A stretch of DNA of 64,000 bases from Agelas oroides (lineage: Eukaryota > Porifera > Demospongiae > Agelasida > Agelasidae), in NCBI GenBank assembly GCA_949130485.1, contig OX422185.1, forward strand, positions 9,215,127-9,279,126, read 5' to 3'. The notes beneath the pieces are model-generated. The model did not search any database and had not been told where the DNA came from. It saw only the letters and a program-made list of their open reading frames with translations. Numbering within the stretch: the first letter of the stretch is position 1; every line of letters begins with the position of its first letter. Made by a program: the position numbers and the translations under genes. Shown piece by piece: positions 22,065-33,288 of the stretch.

Positions 22065-24135
22065 ATGCAAGGATACAATAATAGCAAAGTGCTAACTGAT
22101 AATTGTACCCTAGGTAGTATATAGAGAGGGATAAATACTTACATTATACATAATTGAGTTGCAATAAAGAACGCTTAAAAGAGAACAAAGAGTCACAACT
22201 ATGTACTGGAGGGGGGAGGGAGTTCCATAAGTCAATAGTGTGGGGAAAAAAGGAGAACTGATGTGCATTAGAATAGGTAACAGGTCTCTGAAGTAGAAAG
22301 GTGCTGTTGTTTCTCAAATTTAGAGGCAGGTTTCTCCAGACAACAGGTGCGCCAGGGAAGTCAAACTGCCCTTGAATGACTTGGTAGAGGAAACACAGCT
22401 TTAGGTAACGCCTTCTGCTTGCTAGAGTGGGCAGATTACCAGACTGCAATAGTGTGGCATAGTCAGCATTCCAATCCCTCATGCACATCCTAAGCGCAAA
22501 TTTCTGTACTCTCTCCAGTGAGTCAGAGAGGCCTTGTTGGTGGGGGTCCCAAACCGGAGCTGCGTATTCAAGGTGTGGTCGAACAAATGTTAGATAGAGT
22601 TGCAACAGGGTCGAGCTGCTTGTATGGCCATAAAACTTGCGATAGATGATGCCAGCCTGTCGCCTAGCCCTTGTACAGATTTCAGAAATGTGGGTAGACC
22701 AGTTCAGAGTGGATGTTATCCATACACCAAGATATTTATAGGAATTGACTCTCTCTAGACAGCAGTTGTTGATAAGAAGGGGGGAGTTAGGTATGATGGG
22801 CTGTTTCTTTCTAGATATGATCATGTACTTGCATTTGGTAGCGTTAAACTTCAGGTTATTACCATCAGTCCAAGCACACAGATTGTTGACATCACCTTGC
22901 AGATCATGATAGTCGGCAGATGTGTAAATTGGGCGGTAAAGCAAGATGTCATCCGCATAAAGAGACATAGTTCCATCAGACAAGGGGATCATGGTGATGT
23001 CGTTGACATAAACAATGAACAGCAATGGCCCAAGAACAGAGCCTTGAGGAACTCCAGAGTAAACAGGCAAGATGTCAGATGAGGAGCTGTTTACACAAAC
23101 ATACTGATGTCTAAAGCTTAGGTAGTGAGTTAACCATTTCAAGATGTGAGAATGGACATTAAGGTCCTTGAGCTTCTGTATTAGGGGTCGGTGGGGGACT
23201 GTGTCAAACGCTTTACTAAAGTCGAAGAATACAGCGCAGATGTCAAGTCCTGAGTCGAGTAGTCTGTGGCAGTTATCAGTAGCGGCAAGTAAAGCTCCAG
23301 TGGTGGATTTACCATGGGTAAAGCCCCACTGTTGGTAGAGAGTGGATGGAATTCTGCAAAGTGGTCAATCAGTAGGTTTCTCACATGCTTTTCCAGAAGT
23401 TTGCTCAACACAGAGAGCAGTGAGATTGGGCGGTAGTTTCCTGGATCGGACTTGTGTGATTTTGGAATGGGTGAAACACGGGCAATCTTCCATTCATTTG
23501 GAATTTCACCAAGTTTAAGTGAGATGTTGAAAAGTTGAGTGACAACAGGAGTAATGCTCAAGGTGGTCTCTTTGAGCATACGTGCAGAGATGTCATCATC
23601 ACCACTGCTTTTGGTGGTATCAAGAGTGCACAGTAGCTCATAGATTTCGTCTTCAGAGTATAAGAAGTCATCTGGACAGTCAGTAGGGACAACTTCAGGA
23701 AGATCAGAGATGGATAGTTCTGGAACTGAACGATTGTAGTGGTTGGTGAAGGTGATGTTCAGAAGATTGGCCTTGTCCAAAGCTGAACTAGCAATGATAT
23801 GTTCGCTCTTCAGAGGTGGAAAGGAGCTTTCTTTTGGACTGAGTGATCTTATAATTTTCCAGAACTCTTTTGGATTTTGAGGGTGAAGGTTGGAGAAAAA
23901 TCTCTGCTTTGTTAGTCGCAGTTCAGATACAACTTTGTTCCTAAGCTGTTTGAATTTTGAGTAGTCAATGCTACTTCCGCTACCATGAGCCTTCTTAAAG
24001 TAGTAGTTTCTCTTTTTAATCAACTGAGTGATTGTTTTAGTTAGCCAGGGTAAGTTCTGCCTGTTTGGAACCACAGACCGAGGGATGCATTGTTCCATCA
24101 CATCAAGAAAGGCAGCTCCCTCATGCTCGCCCCAC
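22065..24135 (-). mobile_element. 5'-truncated LINE (non-LTR retrotransposon), RT region
   Basis: The minus strand encodes a non-LTR reverse transcriptase. From about 24137 to 23300: a basic linker and the fingers, with SSGDDDISARMLKE, EIPNEWKIARVSPIPKSHK and GNYRPISLLSVLSKLLEKHV. From about 23250 to 22144: AVFFDFSKAFDTVPHRPL, SGVPQGSVLGPLLFIVYVND, SLYADDILLY and SYKYLGVWI, ending at a stop at 22144-22146. The palm motif YADD is intact. One frame change lies near 23340 (an extra CT in CTCTCTAC). The endonuclease half is missing, as in a 5'-truncated insertion. The motif style is that of CR1/Jockey-group elements. Confidence 0.85.
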
Positions 24136-24180
24136 AATGCACTGCATTCCCCTAGTATTTGATTGTTGTATCACTTATTT

Positions 24181-25148
24181 GGGCTCGCTGCGCTCGCCCC
24201 ACACTTGTGGTGAAAACGGAAAATGGTCTATATATGTAGGTATGTTTGGTACGTGCGTATTCCGTATATATACATCCTGCCCCATTTGTGCGCGATGCAA
24301 TATTTCTACATTGTATGTTGACCACTGTTGCTCAAGAGACAAGACTAGCAGGACACGATGAAGACAGAAAGGCTGAACAGTGGGAACCAACGTAACAGGG
24401 ACTTGAAAACGGTGAGGAAAGGGAGGCGCGACTAGCAAGACGGAGACTGATTACTAACGTGCTGCGTGACACTGCCGCCAACGGGGAGTGCTCCATGTGC
24501 TCAGTGTATTAACGACAGAGCGATTAGCTTGTGAGGACCCGAACCAGAGAGGTCTGCGTGACTCGACGAAATAACCCTCGTGAGCAGCAGCTACAGAAGA
24601 GCTTCTAAAACCCCATACCACAACTCCAATAATTGTGCTCTGGAAAAGGGCTGACAGTGTAGTCTGCACCACCCTGACTCCATACCTCTGAGCTGAGAAA
24701 ATCCTGATTCCAGAGCTGTATGTGCTCAGCAACTATCAATGTACTATAGACCGTGACTGAAGAGACAGTGCCAAGATGTGAATAAGTTGGAGACACTAGA
24801 AACCAACGAAATATATTTGTTCGTACAAAGATGTTGAACCCTCATCCTCAACTTGCAACTGTTCAAGCCGCCTCCAAATATAATGCTTTGAGCCCTTGTT
24901 GCCTGCAGCAGTAGCTACTATTTCACGGTAATGACACAGAGTGTGTACAATGAACCCAAGATTAGCACACATATACCCACGGTATATTGCTCCACAAACA
25001 CCGGCATACATTGGATGTCTTACATAGCCTCTTCCCCAGGCGTTCTTCGCCATTAGTTTTACAGGCTACAGTTGGAAGTGGGGAAGACCTGGGAATGAGA
25101 CTATTGTTATGTGAGAGGTGGGAAAAGGTAGTGCTATGGATTCCATAG
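24181..25148. repeat. 0.95-kb direct repeat, copy 2
   Basis: Direct repeat of 21118-22064, on the other side of the truncated LINE. Unlike copy 1 it keeps an intact 85-codon minus-strand frame. Confidence 0.75.
24796..25053 (-). CDS. Unrecognised 85-residue ORF in direct repeat copy 2
   Basis: Starts MAKNAWGRGYVRHPMYAGVC and continues with alternating hydrophobic and basic residues (YMCANLGFIVHTLCHYREIV, then GSKHYIWRRLEQLQVEDEG). It looks protein-like, and the copy in direct repeat 1 retains most of the same residues but is frame-disrupted. It could be an exon with a donor at FVG|TTTCT. No family recognised; function unknown. Confidence 0.3.
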   Translation of the reverse strand: MAKNAWGRGYVRHPMYAGVCGAIYRGYMCANLGFIVHTLCHYREIVATAAGNKGSKHYIWRRLEQLQVEDEGSTSLYEQIYFVGF

Positions 25149-25177
25149 CACTACCATTTGGTAATGGAACACTAATG

Positions 25178-26422
25178 TAGAGTAAGTTAGCAATCATCGG
25201 ACGACAGGTATATTCGGACACTCAAACGCGGAGGGAAAACTGCGTAAACATTCGGCGATACCACAAGACTGTAGCTGAGGTACGTGGTACCTGGTGTACC
25301 AAAAATGACGCCCGCGCATTGTTTCCTGTTGGCGCTAGAAGCGATAAAATGGCCGTCCGAAAAACATCAATATTCGGAAAAGTGTATGTATTTTCAGACA
25401 CTGTTGTTTGTGCCTTCTCTGAAGCTGCTTTTGGAGAGATTTTAGCATCGATACGATGCCCCAAGACCTCCCCAATTCACAATATATTTTGGTAGCGGTA
25501 GCTGCTTTGAACACTCAGGGGCGCAGCTGAACATGGACCAGTCCGATTCGATCGATATCGGACAGTGAAATTTGTCATTTCTTGCTGTGTTGTCTCCAAA
25601 CAAGTTGAAGTCTCCACCATATTAGCATCAGTAGAATCTACAGGCTCTTGGCTATATGCTGGTACTTGTCCGGAGTTTGTGCGTTGAGTAGTCTCGAGAT
25701 ATAAATATATTTCATGTTTCTATCCATAAACTACGCTGGTTGATTTATGTGCAGCATAAATAGGTGAGTTCAAACGATATCGTGCAAATTTGTACCTTTT
25801 CTTCAGCAAAGCAAAGCAGTTTGTTCCAGCAGGGCAGTGGTGTGTACCACAACCACCATATATATCAACCTCCATGTATTTTTGCAGCTCATGGAGTCTG
25901 TCTGAAGAACTACTCAACGCACAAACTCAGGACAAATACCAGCATGTAGCCAAGAGCCTGTAGATTCTACTGATGCTAATATGGTGGAGACTTCAACTTG
26001 TTTGGAGACAACACAGCAAGAAATGACAAATTTCACCGTCCGATATCGATCGAATCGGACTGGTCCATGTTCAGCTGCGCCCCTGAGTGTTCAAAGCAGC
26101 TACCGCTACCAAAATATATTGCGAATTGGGGAGGTCTTGGGGCATCGTATCGATGCTAAAATCTCTCCAAAACCAGCTTCAGAGAAGGCACAAACAACAG
26201 TGTCTGAAAATACATACACTTTTCCGAATATTGATGTTTTTCGGACGGCCATTTTATCGCTTCTAGCGCCAACAGGAAACAATGCGCGGGCGTCATTTTT
26301 GGTACACCAGGTACCACGTACCTCAGCTACAGTCTTGTGGTATCGCCGAATGTTTACGCAGTTTTCCCTCCGCGTTTGAGTGTCCGAATATACTGTCGTC
26401 CGATGATTGCTAACTTACTCTA
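25178..26422. mobile_element. Palindromic foldback element with a captured gene fragment
   Basis: Same family as 18808-19943: starts TAGAGTAAGTTAGCAATCAT and ends with its reverse complement, with arms about 97% or more alike and the same central spacer (25696-25758). In the right arm, near the centre, about 8 bp of family sequence (TATCTCGA region) is replaced by a 120-bp piece of the fucosyltransferase gene. Confidence 0.8.
25786..25905 (-). pseudogene. Captured fragment of the GT10 fucosyltransferase gene
   Basis: The reverse complement matches 41038-41166 of the fucosyltransferase gene almost exactly, except for a 9-bp in-frame gap (ACTATATA region, residues NYI). It encodes HELQKYMEVDIYGGCGTHHC followed by PAGTNCFALLKKRYKF. 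Only coding sequence is included and both edges fall inside the exon. It sits in the loop-proximal part of the foldback element, oriented opposite to the source gene, and has no transcription signals of its own. Confidence 0.9.
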
Positions 26423-26429
26423 CCATATA

Positions 26430-26475
26430 ACTCCCTCACGCTCGCCCCACAATGCACTGCATTCCCCTAGTAGAA
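26430..26475. repeat. Recurrent CTCGCCCCACAATGCACTGC motif
   Basis: CTCGCCCCACAATGCACTGC with flanks occurs at 24120-24163 and again here; related GGGGCGAGC...GAGCCCCAC strings are at 21118, 24181, 58134 and 59190. Probably ends of a dispersed repeat family. Confidence 0.5.
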
Positions 26476-26521
26476 GCACATTTTCCAAGAAAAGCACTAG
26501 CCATGGAAGCAACTATCGTCC

Positions 26522-26690
26522 GTACTTGTTTTGATAAGAACACAGTCTGGGTGCACTACAACGCCCCTGCAGTGACTTCACAAGTGTTGTTTTGATAAGA
26601 ACGCTTCCTGGTGCACTAGTTCTGCTCGTGACTTCGCCGTTTTGTTTTGCTAAGAACGCTTCATGGTGTCTACTGCTACGGGCTCTTCCG
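26522..26690. repeat. Tandem repeat, ~65-70-bp unit, three copies
   Basis: The string TTTTGATAAGAACGCTTCCT with variants recurs three times (26528, 26590, 26647), each followed by GTGCACTA or related sequence and GTGACTTC. Confidence 0.55.
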
Positions 26691-26815
26691 CTAAGTTGGA
26701 TTCACTAGAAAATAATTAGTGTAGAGGCTTCCGCATAATTGGATTAACAAAAATTCCAAGAATTGAATTTCTTCTGCTACTTTGGATCTACCGTTCTATT
26801 CGAATAATGACGGTA

Positions 26816-27527
26816 ATCACTGGACTGGATTGTGGACTGGATTGCTGGACTGGACTGATGGACTGGATTACTGGACTTAATTTGTTCATATCACATGACC
26901 TCCATCCAATCAAAGGTCATAAATTTGGTTACAGTAACTGCACTTCATCTTCCCACTGCATGCTAGGGAATGTACATGAGCGCACAATGCACAAACTACA
27001 TGGACGGATATGCATCATGAATTCATGGTGTACACGCAGTGAGCTCAAAGCACCCTCTGACTATAGCAAGCATGCAAAAGATCATCAAAAGTACTGACAA
27101 AGGCCTCTTTACTAAAAACAATGTACTGCCGGAGTGTCATGGAGAACGCTGGTGTCAAATGCTATACTGGTTAGTGGCTACCAGGCTATGTAATACCCGT
27201 AGTCTTGTTGAATGTAGCCATGTAAAAACTATGCTTGGTCAGCGAGAGGCCTTGGAATAGCCAATTGGCCTACCAAGTTGCTCCATTAGCTGTAGTATAC
27301 GCATACCTTTAAGGTCTCTTAGGCACAAAACTCCCACAGTTGCTGCATGCCGCGTCCTTTGTTTCTCGGCAATCTATTAGCCGCTAAGCATCGAACATGT
27401 GACGCAATTTGGCACATCTGATTGGGTGGAGGTCATGTGATACACACAATTTTAGTTCAAAGGTCAGTCCAGTAATCCAGTCCAGCAGTCCAGTCCAGCG
27501 ATCCAGTCCACAATCCAGTCCAGCGAT
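26816..27527. mobile_element. 712-bp TIR element with CTGGACTGGATT-repeat ends, TA target
   Basis: Inverted ends of about 100 bp: the left begins ATCACTGGACTGGATTGTGG and the right end in reverse complement ATCGCTGGACTGGATTGTGG; both contain several CTGGACTGGATT-like 12-15-bp repeats and then pair again through CACATGACCTCCA. TA flanks each side (26814-26815, 27528-27529). The central 300 bp has no recognised domain. A Tc1/mariner-type non-autonomous element is the likely class. Confidence 0.7.
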
Positions 27528-27529
27528 TA

Positions 27530-28495
27530 GAGACGACAACCCATCTTAACTTCGCGAGTTTGGCCTCGGTTCATTACAGTAAGATGAGATCAATGTGCTA
27601 AGTGTTTAGTGGAAGAAGAATGTGGTCACTGTGCCTTTTCTGCCAACAAGTCAAAATTTGGTGGACCCAGACAACAGAAACAATGGTGTACAAAGTGAAA
27701 GTGTGAGCCAACAAATAATTGTGCACTTTGGCAATTTTCATCAGGCAATACAATACAGAGTGGCGTAGCTACCTATATATAGAGTAATTACGTAATCATT
27801 ACATCGAGGCAAATGCCGATAAATAGAACGGAATATTAAAGTCTACAATAAGGAGGTCCACACTGGGCTAACTGACTGTTTTTGCCTTCTACTGCCTTCG
27901 TCCAAGATCTAGCAATAGCAAGTTATAGTTCAGGAGCAGTAACAAAGACATCATCATTTAGTAACTATAAGGCCATTCCAAGTTGTACTTCTGTTTCTGG
28001 TCCTAGGATTTCCGTGCTACTATGCATGTGGGCAGTACATCAGCAACACAAGATTAGCAGCAATCAAAACATGTATTTGCCAGTGAAATAAATGCATCAC
28101 TGTATAAGAAAAAAACCAAATTATCCATTTACTTTGAATCACAAAAATGATGTTATTTCCATCCTTATTCGTATGAATGATTTAAAGCAGGTAGGCTGGA
28201 AATACAAGATTAACCCCTGCGTGGAAGTCGGCCAAAGGAGCTTTGGATTCCAGTGACCGCTGCTTCTGTGCATGTGCATTACATGGAGATGCTCATAAAT
28301 TGAAATGGCAGAAACAGAAGTACAGGTGGGCTTATGTAATTTTGTGTAAGTTCACTGCTGTTCACAACAAAGTCGGGCATGAATACAACTGGATGTCACA
28401 GGATCTCTCCTTTTAACTTGGCACAGGTTTACTGTTCACACGCTTAAATTCCACTTTGCCTGGTACTTATGTTGTTTCTGTAGTCGACACCATCA
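27530..28495. other. Intergenic, nothing recognised
   Basis: No domain-bearing frame or paired repeat ends seen. Confidence 0.5.
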
Positions 28496-28499
28496 TTTT

Positions 28500-29160
28500 T
28501 ACAAATTCCCATAGTGCAAGGCATGCAAAGTATGCATATCTATAGACTGTATTGTGTATAGCCATGTACTTTTCTTTCATTCCATACCCAGAGGCTTCAA
28601 AATGGCTATTTCAAAGCACCTCCAGGAACAGCTTTACCTGCTATCTCAGTGCCAGTATTGCAGCAGATACAGAACACCAACACAGCATGCCCCAAGAATC
28701 TCATTCTACAACTGATGCAGGGGGATGGCGACTTAAATTTCACATTGTACTTACTCGTATCGAAGCTACAGTGTCTGTACTGAACATTTTATTTACAATA
28801 TGGGTATCATCTTGTAGGTCTTTTAGCGATATATCAATTGGTCAATGTTATATCATTATTGAAACTTGTAAATCACTGTGTATAACCACTGAAATTTAAT
28901 GTTCATCACAGATACTCTATACCCAGTGTTTTACAAGTTCCCATAGTGCAGGGCATGCAAAGTAGTGTATCTATAGGCTGTATATGTACAGCCAGCTACT
29001 CAGTTTTTCGATTACATACCGAGAGGCTTCAAAATGGCTCTTCAAAGCACCTCCAGGAACATTTTTACCACTGTCCCAGTGCCAGTATTTGCAGCAGATG
29101 GAGAACACCAACACATGGCCCAAGAATCTCATTCTGTGACTGATGTCGTCTTTCTTTGTT
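28500..29160. repeat. Tandem duplication (28500-28735 and 28925-29150)
   Basis: Two about 230-bp copies share CAAATTCCCATAGTGCAAGG-like starts, GAGGCTTCAAAATGGCT, AAAGCACCTCCAGGAAC and AAGAATCTCATTCT. Both can be read as a short exon-like frame (FQSTSRN...EHQHSMPQESHS) without a recognised domain; frame is not strictly conserved between copies. Confidence 0.6.
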
Positions 29161-29199
29161 GACATTGTACTTACACGTATGAAAGGGGTTAAACGTAGA

Positions 29200-29640
29200 T
29201 AATTCCGAGCGAAGCGAGGCTATACCCGGGTTCAATTGAGATTTTTCGTCGTCGTCGTCGTCGTCGTCGTCGTCAACCGGAAGTTGGCCTAAAAACTTCG
29301 ATATCTCAACAATGGTCTACGGGATCACTATCAGACTGGCAGGCATGAAAGCTCTAGCTGTTACTAAACAACTGTGAGCGAACTGTGTCGGTAGCCTAAG
29401 GGAAACAGATGCAGGAGTGAGATATCCGCAAAACAAGGATTTCTCCAGAACGGTAGGCACAACAGCTACCAAACTTACTGGTATGACAGTTCCACCTGTG
29501 AGCAACCCACGGCAGACAAATAGCGACTGTACCATAAGACAAACACGCTCTTTGTTCTACCAACTCAAGCTTACACTAGCGGCTAGCGACAGGAACGTTG
29601 CCATCTCAAAAAATGACGTAATACAAAATTCTGCTCACGT
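29200..29640. repeat. Dispersed repeat with (CGT)n, copy 1
   Basis: From TTCCGAGCGAAGCGAGGCTA through a (CGT)9-10 tract (29247-29273) to GGAACGTTGCCATC near 29605. An inverted copy of most of it lies at 51925-52645. It has no recognised coding domain; an apparent 72-77-codon frame is shared by both copies because they are so alike. Confidence 0.75.
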
Positions 29641-29644
29641 GCAA

Positions 29645-30148
29645 CAGTGAAATTTGAACCAAGGAAACGAGGGAGAAGGCAGCAGGTAGGCTCATTGCTA
29701 GCATATCAATGTGTTATGCAGTAGTTACTGTCTAGTGTTAGACTCGGATGGGGTCTGGGCACGAGACTTAGTGTTAGATATGAAACTGAAGTAAGGAAAT
29801 GTATGATTGTTGCGCATTTTTCTAATTGAAGAGCACTGTCCTACATATTGTGTATGTTTCATACTTTACAAACCTTGTTCGAGGTCCAGTGACAGTACTA
29901 GAAAGTGTTTATGAAGTACACTGCTGTGTTTCATAATTGGGTTACACAAACTACGTACATTAGTTCTTGCCCACTTCTGAACATAGTAGGCACGAGTTAT
30001 TATTCAGTGCTTCACTAGTGCTCATGAAAAGCTAGAGTGGCTTTCTCTAATGGGAACTTACCGCCTGAAAAATGACAACAAATTTTATTCTTGGCTCATC
30101 TGTCAACAGAACGTATTTGACACAGCCAACTTGATTAGCAGCAGTACA
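29645..30148. other. Intergenic, nothing recognised
   Basis: No gene or repeat ends seen before the transposon target site. Confidence 0.5.
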
Positions 30149-30157
30149 CATAAAACT

Positions 30158-30780
30158 GGTCGCGGGGTAAAAGACGTAATTTAAGGCAAAATCCCATGTG
30201 TCACTCATGGGAAAGAATTACGTTACCATTCCCATGAGTCACTCATGGGAAAGAATTACGTCATTTGCACCTTGGGTTACTCATGGGATAGAATTACGTG
30301 GTTTCATTGCACGTAAAATGCCCAAAAGTGTGTACAACATGTGATCTTATATAGGGAAAGAATTACGTCTTTTGCCTCAAAAGGATATTCCTGTAAATTA
30401 TCAAATAATATGGCTATGAATCTCATTGACATTCCCTCGGGAGTCACTAGAGGGGTACCCTGTTATTATTTCACATCTAACGTAAAAGTTCCCCATATAG
30501 AAGCCAGATATCCTTATATAGGGAAAGAATTACGTCCTTTGCCTCAAATGTAAATCCCTGTGCATTCATTACATAATTGGCTGTGAATCTCATTCACATT
30601 CACTCGTGAGTCACCAGGGGGTACCCTGTTATTACTTTACATCTAACGTAAAAGTTCCCCATATATAAGCAAGATATTCTTATATAGGGAAAGAATTACG
30701 TCCTTTGCCTCAAATGTAAATCTCTGTACATTCATGACATAATTGGCTGTGAATCTCATTCACATTTCCTCAGGATTTCA
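30158..30780. repeat. Left long TIR with subterminal repeats
   Basis: The outer part holds three copies of a short palindrome-rich unit (CCCATGAGTCACTCATGGGA then AAGAATTACGT). The inner part holds about three units of roughly 180 bp containing TATAGGGAAAGAATTACGTC, TTTGCCTCAAA, GTGAATCTCATT, GGGGTACCCTGTTATTA and CATCTAACGTAAAAGTTCCC. Repeated copies of one word near each end are the usual kind of transposase-binding array. Confidence 0.85.
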
Positions 30781-31970
30781 CCTGGAACACTTTAAAAGGT
30801 TTTGTAACTTGTAGGCAAGAGCAGCTAAATGAGAGTAGCTCCAAAGGGGTATATACCGTATCCTGGTGACTTAACAAAGTGAAAAAAGGTAGGAGCTACT
30901 ATGTAGGACTCACTGAAGCACACACTTGACGCATACTACTGAAGGAACAGCTACATCAAATGTACCACACTGAAAAACTGGACGCAGAGAAGATCTGGGA
31001 ACGAGGCTAGGTCTGATGCTGCAGTGGTCTTAAGTACAACATCAACACAACTACTGGTACATTATTCACAACTGTTTGAACAGGCTATGGCATGATCCTA
31101 CATTTGACTCATTCCCACATGTACAACTGTTCAGTTTTTGATTGGCTTACAGCATGCCAATCATGGTGGGAAGGTCTGCATGGGAATGGTCCTAATGAGG
31201 ACATAGTTGTAGGTACTACAATCACTGAAAGTGGTTGTAGTAATTTAACCAAATGTAATAACTATAATTATTTGGTAATTAGCAAATATCAGGCTGTGTT
31301 TGCAGTGGATACTTTATGTGGTGTACCGTGTGTCACCAAATAAACTGAGGTCATTTACATGTCAATCAAGTTCTCCTGAACTGACCGACCTCATAAAGTG
31401 ACTGATCATCCTCAGCAAAAGTGAGCATGGGTTTTGACACTAATAACACACCATAGTACCACTACCAGGTATTCTCACAAGCCACACCCTTCACAGAGCA
31501 AGACAAGTATTAAGACATTCAGATCAACTTCACTGCACGAGCCTACGGTTTGTCGAATGCTGAAATTCTAAATACTGCCCACTCATAGAGCCATTTCCCC
31601 CAAGTTTCCAGCTTTCTGAAACACAGGACTCATCGTCAGACTGGCTAGAACAGACTAGATTGACTTTATCATAATTTGTCCCTGGTAAGATAAGACTTGT
31701 ACTAGTTGTAGTGGAAACAGAATGAGATCTTTTCGTAAAATTTCTTGTTAATTCACGTTTTTAGTTTACTCACATGCAATAGACTGAAATTTACTGTTAT
31801 AAATCACCTGACGAGTTTCCAGTTGCAGTCTCGTTCAATCAATGCTCTTGCATGGTAGCATTTCTTCCACAGAGGGGGTGTGGCAGTTAAGATGAACTAT
31901 ACTGGCGCGAGCATGTGGTCTCACGTGTGCGCCATTTTCGCGGGAATTTCGCACTCCAGAAAGTGACTCG
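30781..31970. other. Transposon 5' region, nothing recognised
   Basis: About 1.2 kb between the left TIR and the first exon candidate. An 83-codon frame at 31092-31343 (MILHLTHSHMYNCSVFDWLT...) is cysteine-containing but has no family match that I recognise. Confidence 0.4.
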
Positions 31971-33086
31971 ATGTCTCCAACAAAACAGCTTACCTTTCTG
32001 ATGATCACCTTGCTAGTGCTTTTCAGCACTCTCTGCCCAGCAGGTGACCATCATGAACAGATTCCTCCAACGAAGTTGAGCTGTCTTGTGCGAAGTCGGT
32101 GGAATGCAGTTTGCATACAGCGGCCTCCATACCTGAATGTGGCTGCGCCAGACAGATCAGTGGACACTGCTTACTCCTTGGAATCATCTGTGCGAGTGGA
32201 AGTTTCATTGAACTTGACCTTTATGGATCCTGTGGCTGTTCTGTGTCACTTGGCTATGGGCAGCATCGTTTTCATGCTTCTGGGATGGATTTGCTGGATC
32301 ATACTCATTTTGGTCTGGTGCACTTGCTCTGCAGCTACTGCAAGGATCAATCCTATCTATACAATCAAATCTCAACATATGAGGTTTTCATTGAAAGAAT
32401 CTGCTGTCAAACATGAACTGATTTATCAAGGTAACTTAACTCATTAACAATCACCAGTATCATGTTCTTCAGTTGATCACACTAACCTTAGCTTGCAAAA
32501 TATGTATATTAAGTTGTAATACCCATCTTGTAACATCATCATTTACAACATAATGCTGTGATGCAAAATATAAACCAAAAGGCTGTACACTTGGCTTATA
32601 GGGCAAAGAAGCTGAATGAAGAAGCCTAACCACATAATTATATTCATCATGTGCGAAGCTCTTGGGTTACATTCTCCATGTGGTGAATCCAAACAACAAT
32701 GTGATAGGAATGAAAGAGTGTTATAAACATACATTCTTTATCATAGGCCAAGATTTCAACTGGAAAAGATACATGTGGAAAGCTGTCTGCAATCACCTAC
32801 ATGTAGCAGCTGTAACCACTACTGCAGTGCTGGCAATATTAAAAAGCAGTGGAGTTATGATGGACACCTTGTGGAAAACACAGCCGTTCTTGTCACTATA
32901 CTTTGAAAACTCGAAAATTACTGAAGATTACCTGTCAACCCTGATGATTGCTGCAACTTTGCATACGGCAATTTTCAGTACAAGTGCAATGGCTATGTTG
33001 CAGTGGCAGTCCAAGCCAAGGTAGGTTGGGTTATTGCATATTGCATGACCTTTGAATTGACTTATTAATCTAGTTGGTATGGCTGA
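31971..33086 (+). CDS. Possible secreted/membrane accessory protein of the transposon, unrecognised
   Basis: ATG at 31971 opens a signal-peptide-like start (MSPTKQLTFLMITLLVLFST, then LCPAG). A strong hydrophobic segment lies at about residues 90-125 (AVLCHLAMGSIVFMLLGWIC...). The exon ends at 32430 with donor CAAG|GTAACT; the next exon 32747-33019 (acceptor TATCATAG, donor CCAAG|GTAGG) joins in matching phase (Q|GQDFNWKRYM). A third segment from 33074 gives a stop at 33084-33086. Two in-phase junctions and the hydrophobic profile favour a real gene, but no family is recognised, and these exons could instead be 5' exons of the helicase transcript. Position inside the element suggests cargo or an accessory gene. 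Confidence 0.4.
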
Positions 33087-33167
33087 CCAACCTGATAGGT
33101 TATCAGTCACCGCACCTGGAAAAGTAGAAGCAGATGAAGAAAGGACTTTCAGGGAAAGAAATGAAGG
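33074..33167 (+). CDS. Possible upstream exon of the helicase gene
   Basis: The stretch 33074-33167 lies between AG (TTAATCTAG) and a donor GAAG|GTACTA. One of its frames is fully open (...EKVEADEERTFRERNE) and ends in phase 1, exactly as needed to join the helicase exon at 33289 (G|GT ACA CAT). The entry phase does not match the preceding exon at 33019, so its 5' partner is unknown. Confidence 0.35.
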
Positions 33168-33288
33168 TACTATGAATACATACACTTGTAACTAACTTAT
33201 AATTGATTTTAGAATTAGAACTCTGTGTATACAGCAGAATGTTTACATTTTAATCACATTTCATTTATTTTCTTGCCTTATAATGTAG

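Noticed and set aside
21118-25148. LTR retrotransposon with 0.95-kb LTRs
   Set aside because: The enclosed reverse transcriptase is of non-LTR type, with no protease, RNase H or integrase, and the repeats lack TG...CA ends and a flanking duplication.
29317-29650. Small ORFs shared between 29.3 kb and 52.0 kb
   Set aside because: The sharing reflects copies of a dispersed repeat; no domain and no start or splice context.
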